Source of the DNA: Alligator mississippiensis
Taxonomy: Eukaryota > Chordata > Crocodylia > Alligatoridae
Reading direction: 5' to 3'
DNA: 64,000 bases
NCBI RefSeq assembly: GCF_030867095.1
Contig: NC_081826.1
Location: 36,930,001 to 36,994,000, forward strand
Under the pieces are notes generated by a model. The model saw only the letters and a program-made list of their open reading frames with translations, had not been told where the DNA came from and searched no databases. How positions within the stretch are numbered: position 1 is the first letter of the stretch; the number at the start of each line of letters is the position of its first letter. Positions 34,026 through 47,090 of this stretch are shown in pieces. The position numbers and the translations under genes were made by a program.

Positions 34026-37000
34026 CATTCAGGGGTGTGTCCTCCTCCAGGGCACTACTGTTACCCTGCATATGGCACTTTCAGCTGTCATGCAGTTGAC
34101 CTGAGTTTGAGTCAGACTTCAAAGCTCCTTCAGGGCAAGGGAGACCAAAGATCTAATTTTAAGAAGGGGCTTCAATTCCAGTTGTGCATGTGCAGCTGAG
34201 CTCAGTATGTGCAAACACCAGCACACATACTGTTCTAGCATCAACATGCACAGGTTACTGGCTGAACATGCACACAGTCCTCAGGGTTAGAATTTATTGA
34301 CTATACAACCAGGACGTTGCACTGAAAGGCTGCAATCCCAGCAAGAACACTTCTAGAAAATCAGTCACAAACTTTTTCTCAGATAAAGTGCTTTTGTCAT
34401 ATAGGCCCTTCCTGTCCTTCATCTGCTCTGTGGCTCCCCCGCACTTATGTCATGTTGACCCTGGAAACGTGCCCACGTTCAGAACTGAGTGGATGACAGC
34501 ATACCTGAAGAAGAATGCGCTGCATTTGAAAACTTGTCTATCTCAACCATGCAGCTGCTCCAATAACAGATATCACCTACAGGAATCCTTGCATCAGACA
34601 CAAACATGATGTCATTAATTGGTATTTTTCTTACCCAAATTATAAATGTGTGTGTACTACTTACAATTCCGACTTTGGGCGGCTGTGGGAATAAGGATAT
34701 GAAGTTCCCTCCAAAGCAGTGCCCATTAACCCAGGCTCTCCAATAGCACAGTAGAAAAGTTCTTGATATCTGGGAGCACTACACCTGGGCCCCCAGGTTT
34801 GCCTCAGTTGATAAACTGAGATATTTTTACATAGACTACATTAATCCTGATAGTGAACATGTCACCAGCATTTAAAATTACTAGTTTGTATATAAAGTGC
34901 TAGGATTGCAAAATGCAAGTTTCCACCTGCATGTTGCATTACATACCTTCTTAACTGATTTTATTTGTGATGCTAATACAGCAATTAAGGCTCTGCCTGC
35001 AATCTGGGTTCAGATCACAGTTTTATGGAGTTTTCACTCTGTGGCAAAAGAAACCCAATCTGTCTAAAACTGTGTATTAAATTCAGCTGTCAGACAGACA
35101 GACAGTTTCTACAAAATGTGAACAAAATCTACCACATCATTTATAGGTCTGCATTTTAAGCACTGGAACTAGTACTCAATGGCTTTGAAAACAGCCCAAG
35201 GCAATGTGTTAGTCCATGGATGTAAAAAGGGAGAGGTTGTCAGGAACTATCCTACTTCCCTAAGCCACAGACATGCCACCTGCAGTGCAGGTATTGTATT
35301 AGCATCCATGCTAAGGCTAGTCTTCCAAATTAGGGGGTGGAGAGCCTAAAGGTGAGGCCCCAAACAGCCAGCCAGCCAAGCTAGCTAGAAAAAGCAAACA
35401 GCACATACTGCATGCTGCAGAAGAAGGCTAGAGGTCTTGCAACGCCCCAGCTGCCCCAGAACTACAGAAGAAATTCCTGGCTGAGGGCCTGATTCAGCAT
35501 TCACTGAAACCAATGCAAAACCTCCCATTAACTATGGTGGGCACTAGGCCTGGCACTTAGCTACAAATCCTCCTGCTCCAGCTTCTGGCCATTCCAATCC
35601 TGCAGAGCTGATTGGCCCACAAGTTTGTCTGACATAAGTATACTTCTATCACCAAAGGGAAAAACCAGCTCAGACAGTCTCCTGAGAGGAGGAGTAAGAC
35701 TTTCTATAATTCAGCCCAGAGGCTGAAATTTTAGGAGGAGTGATTTAACAGACTTCACCACAGAGAGTGAAGCACAGAGATGACACAACTGTGCCTCTTA
35801 AGAGACTCTAAAAAGACCTAATCCTGCAGTTCCCCCTTAGGCAAAGCTCTTTTAAGAAAACACTTTGCCTCAGCAAAGAGTACAAGGCAGCACCTGTGTG
35901 ATACAGTGATTTTAGACCCAGAAGAGTTTTAAATGGCTTGGGTCAGCTGAGGATCTACATTACTGTGATTTGGCAGCCGGTTCTTCTCTTTGCTTTAACT
36001 TCACAATTCCATGATCATTACATTTGCCACATCAAAAGAATATGACCTGCAGGCTGGATTTGTGGCTTCCTCAGTAATTCAGAACAAAATAGAAAATACA
36101 GTGAGACAGACAGATCTCACACATGCTAAAAAGCTTCACTCCTAAACTTATGTGGAAATAAGTAACTTTGGGTCAGCTTCCTCCTAGGGATCTGTAATGA
36201 CATTCATGCTCCTAAGGTCTTTGGAAAACAGAGCAGCTCAGCTAAGCTGGAGCCAGTTGTGACAGTTCAAATGCTTCCCACAGCTGGTGCTGAAAAACTA
36301 AGCCAATGTATTGAAAACAATTTATTTGACAGGACAAATTATTTCACTTTGTTTCCTTTACCTTATTCACAATAGGGAGTTCAGGAAGGATCCTAACGGG
36401 TGTCTGAGTTGCTTCCCTCCCTGGCAGACAGCCTCAGACCAGCAGTCAGGCAAGTCATGGTTGCTGGTTCCCCAGACCAGCTCCCATCAGGGCAGCTGAA
36501 ACCAGAACTTGGATGACTCAGGAGCAGTTGCAAGTGCCGAGCAGAGGAGAGAGGCAGCGAGCCACGAGTGCTGTTCTGTGAAACGCATGCACAGCAGCAA
36601 AGTTTAATGACTGCAGATGTGATGCAAGACAGGAAAGAAACAAAATATTGTCAGCTAGGCAACAGTCTGGGGGCCAAGCAGCTAGAAGCAATTACAGCTT
36701 TAACAAAGCATCATTTTATCTGTGTTACAACTAAGCTTTGCCTTTTCTCTGACACCAAAACTGCTGCTATGAACAGGGCACTGCTGATCTCTCCTGGGGC
36801 CAGTATTGTCCCTGGCCACTGCCTTGCATTGGGAGAGAGAGAGAGAGAGAGACACCCCCCCCTTCTCTCTTCCTGTGCTTCTCTCCCTTCCTGAGGTCTA
36901 CACACACTGTTCATTTCCCCATTCTCACACGAGCCATCCTCTCCCTTAAATCCCGCCAGACAAACAGCATGTTCCACTCCACCCCACGCTTACTAGATCC

Positions 37001-40000
37001 TCACATCATTTCTTCACCCCATCCCCTAGAGTTACCTTGTCCCCCATCCCTACTAGCCAAGCACTTCTGAAATGGCTGCTACTGGTGCAAGTCATTTCTC
37101 AGCCAGACTAAGCCAGGAAAAGCATAACTGTCTCTCATACTGTCACACACCAGTCTGCTTCAACCTCCCCCTCCCTCTGCCTGCGTTCCAGTTTGCTCGC
37201 CTTCCTCCCTCCCCTCTCATGCTCCTTGGTTACCGCTCTTATGCTGCCTCAGAGCTGTGCTTCCCATCTCGCCCCCTCACACTCCTGCACTTCCACACAC
37301 CCACTGCCCTGTTCTGGGTGTGTGAAAATGAAACTGTCAAATTTGCCAGTCTCTGAAGCAGGAGCAGCCTTTCTGGCACCAGAGATCTTGTGGTTTTGCT
37401 TTGCAGTTCACACAAAGAGCATGGCAAATAGTTGAGGGGATGGTGGTGGGAGGGAGAAAATGTCAGTTTGGCCCACACTAACCCACACCTCCACCCTACA
37501 GAGCTTTGTGCTACCAGTCTGTAGTACTGAGCATACAGAAAGGACCAGATTCTCTCAAGATGACGCTTGAAACCAAGCTAAGGGTCTCGGAGCACAGGTT
37601 ATGGTTTTCCGATATTGAGGACTAGTCTGCACCATCCCCAGAACTGCCGCTGATCCTGTAGTTGTTATTATAGGCCTACTCTAAGTTGTCTCTGGCATGG
37701 GGTCCTTAATGGATCCTATGCCAGTAGAGAACAGGTTTAGCCAAGTTCCACTGCACCACACTCCCTCCCCCTTTCTTGATCCATTTCTCCTTAGCACACT
37801 CTCCCTGCCAGAGGTACCTGACCATCCATAACAAGACTCGGCTGTACCAACTACATGCCAGCAAATTTCCTTTCCACTACATTTGTTGACAAGGCACTGC
37901 ACCCAGAATCCAGCTCTTCTGCACCCCTGGCCAGATCTCCACTGGAGGTCTAGTCCAAGCAGTCTCAGAATTGTACAAGAATTCAGATTCAGCAATATCC
38001 TAATCCTTGCTGCCCTGCCAGTGGCAAGCAAAATACTACAGGAGATGGAACGTAACGCTGGAATCCAAAGGAGCCTACAGGCTCTGGTAACTGGGAGTAA
38101 GCATCAATGAAAGAGTCATTGGTGATAATGGAAACAGAGAAGGAAGTGGTGGAACTTACAGTTGGGAGAGGAGCAGATAGGAAAGAGGATGGCCAAGGGC
38201 CTGACTGGGAAAGACAGTGAAGAGGGCAGCTGAGAACAGCCCCTGGGGAGGGTATCTCTGGGAACTGAAGTGGCAATGAGCTGCTTGGAAGGGACAAGCA
38301 AGAACAGCAGTTGGGAAGAGACAGGCTGGAGAGGGTCAGCTGGGTTAGGGTTAGGATTAAGGTATTAGAACTGGAAGAGAATTCAACTGGGGAAAGTAGA
38401 AAAGACTGCCAGAAAGAGTGGCTGGAAGTGACTGCTGAATTTTCCCAGTCCATTTACAATGGGGAAGAGTTGTGGGGAGGTGGTGGTTGAGAATGACGGT
38501 TGTTGGTATGAGACAGGGCAGAAAGGGACACATTGAGATTGACACCTGGGAAGGGGAAGTGAGAGAAGGCAATTTGGAAACAACGGGAATGACATTTGGG
38601 AGAAGAAAGGGAGGAGAGACTGGCAGGGGCAAATGGGGAATGACAGCTGAAGCAGGTCAGTGGTGGGTGGTATGTGTTTGCAGGCAGTGTCATTTTGGAG
38701 GAGGCATCAACAAGGTACGAGTCACAGAAAAAGCATTAATAGGAGGCAAAGTACATGTGTGAAAATACCAGTGAAGGATAGGCAAGTGAAAGGAGAAAAG
38801 GAAAAGAAACCAACCCAGAGAGAAAGAGCAAAAAAACAGTTGTAGGGAGTATGAGTGAGCTCTTTGGTATTATTTCATATCTATATTGTAGGTGCGGCAC
38901 CACTGCAATGCTCAAAGGTTTTAAGCCGATTTGGGATCCCAACATGCTTAGTGCTGTGTAAACAGTCTTTGCTCCAGAGTGCTTATAATCTAGGAACCTG
39001 GTCCCTAATTATGGCCCCTCCTCCCTGCCAGCTCCCTGCCAGCCTGTGCTGTTTTCAGAATGGTTGGGGGGAAGGGAGCAGAGGGAGCTCTTTCTAGGGG
39101 TTCCCCAGACAGTGCTAGAGGGTGGGATGGGTCAACTGGAGCCCCCCTATCTCAGAGGCTGTATAAACCCAAGACCCAAATCCCACCTCTCCCTTTCCTC
39201 TCTCCCATTCTTAAAACAGTGACAGGCTGTGAGACACAGACACGTTACAGAAGACGCTCTTTTTTGAAACATCTTTATCTGAACCCTCATGCAATGGGGG
39301 TTCAGATTTTCACCCAGTCAGGCATTTTTGAAGCATTCTGCAGCCATGCATTTAGGTTTGCTTATGGCTATAGATCTCTTTCTGTGGCCAGATTGAGTGA
39401 AAATTCTCACTTCTCTTTGCGCCCACAGCAAGTGACTCATGCATCTACCCCATATCGTTTATTTAACTATGTGTGGATTTTCATAGCACGTAGCCATCCT
39501 CACAAATACAGATTCCTCCCAGCAGTGTTTAGAACATTCTGTTAGAGCAGGGTTCATTCAAGGATGGATCTCCTTTTCTCACTGAAAACTCAGGTTGACT
39601 TCAGTAGAAAGATAGAGCTCTAAAGGTAAAAATAAACCAGATTTCTTTTGTTAAAGGATAACTATAGTGATGGGGAAAACAGTAGTATTTTATAAACATC
39701 TATTTGCTGTTGTTAGAGAGTGAGATTTAGAGCACACTTCTGGGAATTCCTTTCTAAAAAAGTCAGCCAATCAGTCTTTTCAGCACATACCCTAAAAGAC
39801 CCATCCACAGAACAGAAGATCCTCAAACAGCACTACAATTGAATGTAAACAAAAAGTGGGAAATGTAGGCTTTGCCATTTCAAAGGGGTAACAGGTCTGT
39901 CACATACCATAGAGATGGAAGCAATTTATATCAATCAGATTAGATGCAAAGGGAACAACAGAAAACTTCAGCCTGGGGCAGTGAGTGACAATGTAAGAAC

Positions 40001-40177
40001 TTCCCTGAGAAATGGGAGCAAGCAGCAGCACTGAGAAAGACAACAGGAATCCTCATGTGCAGAATTTCAGTGAAAATTGTAGAATCAAGGCAACCCAAAG
40101 AAATGTGTCTCCTTGAGGAAATAAAATGATTAATTCTCAGCCAAAAATAACTGAATTCATCAAGAATTGTTTATCAT
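34026..40177. other. Unassigned non-coding DNA
   Basis: No gene supported. Small repeats are (CAGA)n near 35090 and a (GA)n run near 36833-36851. Open frames here are short, mutually overlapping and match nothing known to me. Confidence 0.4.
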
Positions 40178-41140
40178 GATTCATTGTGTCCCTTGAACTG
40201 TTGGAGGCTGCACGTTCAAGGGACATGGTTGTCATGGGTGACCTCAATTACCCTGACATCTGCTGGGAGGAGCACTCAGCCAGATCTGAGTGGTCATGTA
40301 AGGTTTTGACCTGTGTGAAAGAACTTTATTTAGTACAGGAGGTGAATGGGCCAACTAGGGGGAAGGTTTTGTTGGATTTGGTTCTAGCCAAAGGGGATAA
40401 CCTGGTGGGAGATCTGAGAATTGAGGGTAGTCTGGGAGATAGTGAGCATGAGATGGTAAAATTAACTATCTGTTGTAGGGCAGGGAAGTCAACTTGAAGG
40501 GCAGAGGTGCTTGACTTCAGGAAGGCTGACTTCAGTGAGCTTAGGAAAATAGTGGGAGAGACCCTATGGGAAGAGGGACTGGAGAGGAAGGGAGTTCAGG
40601 AAGGGTGGTTGCTACACAAAGAAGTGATCCTCAGAGCAGAGAAAAAGTCCATTCCTGTATGGAGAAAAGGTGGTAGAGGGGCTGGGAAGCCCTCTTGGCT
40701 TACCAGAAGAGTTAAGGAGTGCTTAAAAAAGAAAAAGGAGGCTTACAGACAGTGGAAACAAGGGGTAGTCACCAAGGATAAATACACAAATATAGCCCAT
40801 ATTTTTAGGGAGAGGATAAGGACGTCAAGGGCAGTGACTGAGATCAACTAAAATCAAGGACAATAAGATGCCTTTCTTTAGGTATATAGAGAGCAGAAGG
40901 AAGATCAAGGGAAATGTGGGCACTTTGCAGAACGGGACAGGGCATCTAATAATAGTCAGGAGAAAGCTGAACTCTCTAATGAATACTTTGTGTTGGTGTT
41001 TCTGCATACAAATGGTGGTCACCCACCTGGTCAGGTACTGGATAGATGCAGGGGAGGGAAGGGTGATTGCCAACCAATGGTCAGTGTCGAACTGGTAAAG
41101 GAGCGCTTAGAGTGGCTGAGAGTCAAGTCTAGCTAAGGGC
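40178..41140 (+). mobile_element. CR1-class LINE fragment, endonuclease end and linker
   Basis: VVMGDLNYPDICWEE, LLDLVLAKGDNLVGDLRIEG and WLTRRVKECLKKKKEAYRQW match the ORF2 segment between endonuclease and RT. One in-frame stop lies at 40495-40497 and another at 40852. The fragment is truncated at both ends, which is unusual for simple CR1 5' truncation and implies later loss. Confidence 0.85.
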
Positions 41141-41340
41141 AGTACTGGTAGACTTGCCCTAGGGCTGGGGGAGGGGGGAAGACACCACAGCCTCCTAAAG
41201 TAGCATAACATTGACAATAAGGCATGGCAGGAAAGGCACAGAGGAGGTACACCAAATAGCTGGAGCAGGGTAGGATTAAGGAGGTCACTGGGGGCATCAT
41301 AACTGCCCTCTCTGCCAGGCCTGTTCCTATTACCAAAAAC

Positions 41341-41425
41341 ATAGATTCATAGATGTTAGGGTCGGAAGGGACCTCAATAGATCATCAAGTCCGACCCCCT
41401 GCATAGGCAGGAAAGAGTGATGGAA
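41341..41425 (-). mobile_element. Very short CR1 3' end
   Basis: ATAGATTCATAGATGTTAGG through CCGACCCCCTGCATAGGCAG equals the start of the 8577 copy read in the same orientation. About 85 bp survive. Confidence 0.85.
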
Positions 41426-42475
41426 CCAATCAGACTTTAGAGAGACAAGGCCACAGCCCACCTATGACCAGGACCTCTTCAGCAGGCTTAGACACAAAAT
41501 TAAGGTACAGCCATGATTCCCTTAGTTTTCACCACCCAGTTCAGAAAAACAGCAGAAGACAAATGTACAGCCTTACTTTTTATTGTCAGGCATATTACTG
41601 AATACATGTATAGTCCAATGCCTATCTAGCTACCCACAACAGCACAATATAGATTCTCACCTATACCAGTTGGGGAGACCCAGGAGGGAGGTAGCGTGAG
41701 TGACTGGTGCCACTTTAGTCAGGGGGGCCTTTGTGCCTCACCCCTCCCCCCCCCCGCTATTACCAGTCCCACCAACCAGGTGTTAAATTCCCCCCACAGC
41801 CAATCTCGCTGCCTGGGACAGGCAGCAGCAGTTGATCACTGCATTCGCCTCCGGGAGTGGCTGCAGCGATTGGCCAGTGCTTGCAAGGTGGGTACTGGCA
41901 CTCCCTCCTGCCTGCTCTGCCCATCGCCTAAGCGGTGAGTGCAGCCAGTTAGTGGGGTGCACCGGTGCTCTCAGGGGCTGCATGTGAACCCCTCTGCACC
42001 CCCATGAGTTGCCACTGGGAGGTAGCATACAGACTGGTAGCAGGTCTTGAATTTGAGCTCTCCAATTTATAGGTGGCTTGTTCTAATATTTTAATAAATA
42101 TTCTTTGACTGGTTTTATTCCAGCTCCTTTGTTTCACTGGAACCGAACCAGCTCTTTTATGTATTGCAAAGATGTCAGATAGATAGAATTTATGTTTGTG
42201 TGAAAGTTGCAGTCTAGAAGGGATGATTTCTTATCTCTTGCTCTCACCATCATGGAATGCTGCTTGTCACCATCCTATTTTCTTTTCACTTTGGCTTATG
42301 ATCTTTGCTGATAAGGCTGCTTTGTGTTTATAACTTATCTAAGAAACTTAGTACAAAAACAACCATTACAGTAAAACTGTACACAAGACATTTTTGGTTA
42401 AATCAGTCACTCAACTTTTTCAAACTAGAGGAGTGAAATAGTTCATGGTATCAAACTCTGGCCCTGCGGGTTATA
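41426..42475. other. Unassigned non-coding DNA
   Basis: No gene or repeat recognised apart from a C-run near 41743. Confidence 0.4.
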
Positions 42476-42791
42476 TACACGTGCTCTGTTGCGTTCTGAT
42501 TAGAATGTGTCGGAGCAGACTCGATTAATCAAGTCTGCTGGAGCGTTCTAATTAGCATGCTCCAGTGTGCTGCAGCGTCTCATGTATTCAGCATCCTGCA
42601 TTTCAAAATGGCAGCAGGCAGGGGTACTTTAACTAAAGCTAGGCAAACAAGCTTTAAGTAAAGGCCCATGGCCATTTTGAAACTCAGGACACTGAATACA
42701 TGAGACACTGTGATATTTTAATTCCAGTGGCTCCCAAGAGCTGATCTAATTAAAACGCTCCCCCCATTCCACCCACCCTGTAGCACGTGTA
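42476..42791 (+). mobile_element. Palindromic TA-flanked MITE, copy 2
   Basis: 316 bp with perfect outer ends TACACGTGCT/AGCACGTGTA and TA on both sides. Internal arms TTTCAAAATGGCAGC/GGCCATTTTGAAA and TCATGTATTCAG/CTGAATACATGA are inverses. It aligns end to end, in inverse orientation, with 4045-4377 (shared GGAGCAGACTCGATT and GAGCG-TTTAATTAGA). Confidence 0.8.
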
Positions 42792-44447
42792 TAGGCATCC
42801 CAAGGTACTATAGTTGCTACCCTAAAATACTGTTAGTGCTTTCCAAAACAATTACTCACACCCGGTTTAGTCCAAAACTGGTGGTTTTGACCAACAGACT
42901 TCATTCTACTTTTCCAGAATACTGCTTATTGAGTGAGTACTTATACAAGCTTATGCACATATTATCCATAATTTAGGCTTATGCTAGGTCCAGTCTGCAC
43001 CTGTTATAATGGTGTTTCAATTACTGACCATGTGTGTAGTTTACAAGATGGAGGACAGAGCTGGGTACTAGTAGGAGGAAGGATCTCTGACTACCAAGGT
43101 GACTGAGTGAAACAGAGCTAGATTTTTCTGTTCGAGGGTGGCACTTCAGCAAGAACCACCACACTAATAACCTGGCTATAGGTGGCACCTTTCAGATGCT
43201 GCCAAACCTAGCCAGCTTCTCATGCTACACAGTTGCTGCTCTTCCTCTTGTGTATTGCACAGCAAAAGCAAGAGAAAATTGCTGGACTTGAGGGCTTCAG
43301 AAATGTCTGCCAATCAGTTAAAGTAGCGGTTAAGAAGAAAGAGAGATGAAGATCTTGCAAAATGTGACAGAGAGGACCAGAATTAATATTTAGTTATTAC
43401 TTATTCTGCTGGTCTGTCACCCTGAAATAGCTTAGCTGAATGCAACATCCTTCACCTATTAATAACCAAAGTAGTTCATACCTGCATTGAGTTCAGACCT
43501 GACAGAGATTCCAACAGGGGCTAATCCAGCCAAGTTGCTTTAGTACAGCATGCATGTACACAGCCAATTAGAAAGGACTGAGAAGAAAGAAACCAGGGGT
43601 AAAGAATAGGTGTCTTCCAGTAACCTCTTGAATTGATACAAGGAGCAGCTGTAAAAGAAGACTGTCCAGTCCATCTGGTTGAAAAGATGATAGCTGTAAC
43701 CGGATATGAATACTCCAACAATAAAAGTCACCCTCCTCCCCATGAAGGAAATAAGTTATTCTTTCTATTTTGGCAGGCATGCACATGGATAACAAAAATC
43801 TTGGGTTGGGTTTGAAACTCTGTTCTGAGTTTCACTGGTGTAAATCTGGAGTCCTCTATTAACTTTAGTGGAGCCACTTCAGATTTATACTTAGCACGTA
43901 ACTTCTTGGATACCAAATGACTGAACAAGCGTATTTATAAGAAAGGTATGTACAAAAGGAATTTAGGAGCATGTTTTCCTCCAACCCACATCAGATTTAA
44001 ACTGGTAATACCATCAATGTTATATTACTCTTGACTTACAGGGGTGTAAGAAAGGAGATTCAGGCCTTTGGAATTAAAAACACGCTGACTGTAACCTGAT
44101 GTTTTAAAATAGTTATATACTTGATAGGCGACCCTTCTAGGTTTCATATACTTATGCTGTTCGTTCTTTTGGTCAGAGATTGTCTTTTTTTCTGGTCCCT
44201 GACTGGGACTCATAAGAGCTGTGGTAATACAGATAACAAGCAGCTGTACCACCTGAATATGGAGTACATGGGTGCAAACCTGCTCTGCATATAGGCTGAA
44301 AATCCAAGGGCAGGCTTCGTACGCTAGTGGCTTGCTTAATGTCCCGAGTGAAAATGTCATGCTTGATGTTTCTATGCAGCGCGTCTGTCAACTGCTGCTT
44401 TCCACCTGATATACCTGCACTTTGTTGGCACCATGTGTATACATGGG
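42792..44447. other. Unassigned non-coding DNA
   Basis: No gene, RNA or repeat supported. Confidence 0.4.
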
Positions 44448-45145
44448 CGGATCCAGGATTTTGTAGAGGGGGGTGTGGGAGCAGTGACCAGTGCTGCAGG
44501 GATGGCCGCACCCTTCATTCCCAGCCTGCTCCCCACAAACTGGGATGAACAGACCACGCTGGGGGAGCAGCATTGGGAGTCTTTAAGTCCCTCAATCAGG
44601 TAAGAATCTTTCTTCCCCACCTCCGTTCCCCTTCATGCTCAGAGGCAGCTCCCTTCTCTTCCCACTCCCCACTCTGCCCAGCACTGCTACTGTCCCAAGC
44701 TGACCTAGGAGTGGGTGGAGGAAGGCTCCAAAGCTATTCTTGCCCCACTCCAGTCAGGCTGCATATGCAGCCAAGCTCAGCCAGAGACAACAATGGCAGC
44801 AGGTGGGTTCCCTTTCTCAGTACCCACTCCCAGGCTGGCAGGGAACACCTGAGGAACTAAGCATGGAGATAGAGTTTGATTGCTGCTGCTGTCCCCAGTT
44901 GAGCCAGGCTTCTCACAGAACCTGGCTGGAACGGGCAGAAGTGGCTCTGGAGCTACCCACGCTTCTGGGGCAGCCAGGACACTGGCAACCATGGGCAAGG
45001 GAGGGAGGATTCTTACCCAAAGCTGAGACTTAAAAAAAGTCCCCAGCTGCTGCTCCAGTAGCAGCACTGGCTTAAGTGGGGGGGGGGGCAGAGGGGAGGA
45101 GGGGTGCATCTGTGCCACTGCCTTCCCCATCTGTCCTTATGTATA
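44448..45145. mobile_element. Palindromic GC-rich MITE (ends approximate)
   Basis: GAGTCTTTAAGTCCC ... GGTAAGAATCTTTC near 44577-44612 faces the inverse GGATTCTTACCC ... GACTTAAAAAAAGTCCC near 45007-45042. Outer ends ATACATGGGCGGATCCAGG and CCATCTGTCCTTATGTAT are weak inverses. Flanking GTATACAT/GTATATAC is only a partial duplication. Confidence 0.5.
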
Positions 45146-45784
45146 TACAGTTAAAGCATTTGGGGTGATTTCTGATGATCTAAGGTTTATTGGTTCCAGG
45201 ACTGAAAATAACTACTTTTCTGAAATACAGAAAATATTTTTAGTGCTTTCCTTGTATTATTATTTGGTTTCAAAACTGCTTTCAAAATTCCTCCAAAACT
45301 GCACCCAGTCCAACGCCCATTGAATTTAATGGAAAGTGGGTCAGGCCCAAGGGGAGCTTCTACGGCATAACCACCAGGATGTTTTGGACCATTTTAAAGC
45401 CATGTTAATTTCAGCTCCTTTCAAAATACAAAGGGAGAAAAAAAAAAAAAGAAGTTTGACAAATTAAATAAGACAGAAAACCTGGAACATTTCCTCTCCC
45501 ATCAAAAGTTTTCAACAGAAAATTGGGTTTAAAAATTATTTAAATACATTACTTGACTGAGCCCCTTTTTGATTTTTTTCTCACTTAGATGTATCATAAA
45601 GCAAGTCATAAAGCAACTTAGTCATCCAGAGCCAGAGTAACCAAAGCCATGCATCAAACAGAGCCTGCTGATTTCAACTGTTTCACCTACATCTGGTCTG
45701 TAGGGACAACAGGCCCCAGCATGGCATACAGCAAGCTGATCCAAGCCAGACCCTTCATAAACCATGGCAGAGCAGCAAAGACAT

Positions 45785-45960
45785 TAGTTGGAGTGAGACC
45801 TAGTTTGCAGTTCAGCCATAGATCACCTATGAGATCTTGGGTGAGTCACTTAATCTGTCAGCATCTATGTCTGTAAAAGGATATTTCCCTAGCAGGAGTG
45901 GTATTTATTAACATGCATTAGGTACTCCCATACAGCACTGTTGCAAGCAGTACAAGAACC
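45785..45960 (+). repeat. MIR/CORE-SINE remnant
   Basis: GATCTTGGGTGAGTCACTTA, ATCTGT, TCTGTAAAAGGATA and CAGCACTGTTGCAAG follow the MIR order (TTGGGCAAGTCACTTAACC-like, then CATCTGTAAAATGG-like). Ancient. Confidence 0.65.
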
Positions 45961-46379
45961 TACACAAATAGCTACCAAGGACCACCCCAGTGAGTAAAAT
46001 GGCCTCATGGTTTTATATCTCAACCTCCCCAAAGAAGTCAGGTTTCAAAGTGCCTTCTTTTGCTGCCAGAATAGGTGCATACAATACGAACTGTCTTCCA
46101 CCATCACATCCTAGCTTCTTTGTCGTTAGCGAGGCAGAGTATATCTATGCCACAGCCTGCAGCACAAAGCCCTAGCTCCACAAAGGCTAAACTTAGCTGG
46201 CCATAGCTACACCCAAATTGCCTCCACTACCTGATCCAGCTTATTTAGGGGCCAGCCCACATTACGCTGCAGTCTGTGGGCAGGCAGACAACCCTACAGG
46301 CACAGGCACAAGCACACAAGCTGCAGTGTGGATGTACAGGCCATGAACAGATGCTCCTGCCTACGGAGGGAAATTTCTA
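45961..46379. other. Unassigned DNA just upstream of the KLF10 CpG island
   Basis: No repeat recognised. It may hold distal promoter sequence, but nothing specific is visible. Confidence 0.35.
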
Positions 46380-46774
46380 CCTGTAAAAGTCTTTCCTGGA
46401 GAGACTGCGGCGTTCAGCCGGCACCCTGCTCCCCCCGGACTGGGGTGGTCCCGGTGGGGGGCCAGTGCCTGCTCCATCACTCCCAGCCCCGCGCCCACCC
46501 CAGGGGCAGTCAGGGGAGCAAGGGGGCAGCGCTCGGAGGACAGGTGGGACAAAGCCCCAGGCCCTTCCCCAAGTCGGGCAGGGCTGCTCTGGGGGAGAAA
46601 CAAGCCAGCCCCAGCCGCAGCCCTCCCGGGGAGGCGAGGAAGCCGGCGCGGCCTGGGACGCGGTGGCGGTCACGGCCGCTTGGTGCCGCCGCCCCAGGCA
46701 GCCGGGGGAGGGCTGGGGGCTGCTCCCAGGCGGCAGGAAGCGCCGCGCCCCGGGGTCCCGGGCGGGGCCGGCGC

Positions 46775-46781
46775 TGACTCA
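46775..46781 (+). promoter_or_regulatory. AP-1 consensus TGACTCA upstream of KLF10
   Basis: A perfect AP-1/TRE heptamer about 270 bp before the start codon, inside the CpG island. It fits an immediate-early, growth-factor-inducible gene, but binding is inferred. Confidence 0.5.
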
Positions 46782-46880
46782 GCCGGAGGCGGCGCCGGGA
46801 CCTGCCCCGCAGCGCCCACGCCGCGCCGGCCCCGCGTCACGCCGCCAGCAGCCGCTGATCACGCGCGGCGCCGCGCACCC

Positions 46881-46917
46881 ATTGGCCGCCGCCTCGCACA
46901 CCCGCGCCGCCCATTGG
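46881..46917 (-). promoter_or_regulatory. Paired reverse CCAAT boxes upstream of KLF10
   Basis: Two CCCATTGGCC sites have ATTGG cores at 46881-46885 and 46913-46917, 32 bp apart, about three helical turns. This is a typical NF-Y arrangement 130-170 bp before the start codon. Confidence 0.6.
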
Positions 46918-47048
46918 CCCGCGCCCCTCCCGCCCCCGCCCCCGCGGGGCCGGCGCTCAATGGGGAGCGCGGCCGGCGCGGAAAATCCAGGCAGCGGCAG
47001 CGGAGCGCGCCCGGCACGGAGCGAGTGGGACAGCTGCGCGCCCTAGCC

Positions 47049-47090
47049 ATGCTCAACTTTGGGGTCCCCCTGCGCCCCGCGGCGGCGGCG
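47049..47090 (+). CDS. KLF10: KLF10 coding exon 1 (14 codons)
   Basis: Codes [14 protein letters not shown] from an ATG inside the CpG island. The donor GTACGT follows directly at 47091, so the intron is phase 0. The alanine run comes from a short GCG repeat next to the donor and differs from the human exon-1 tail, so this end is fast-evolving. The transcription start is not visible, so the 5' UTR length is unknown. Confidence 0.9.
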
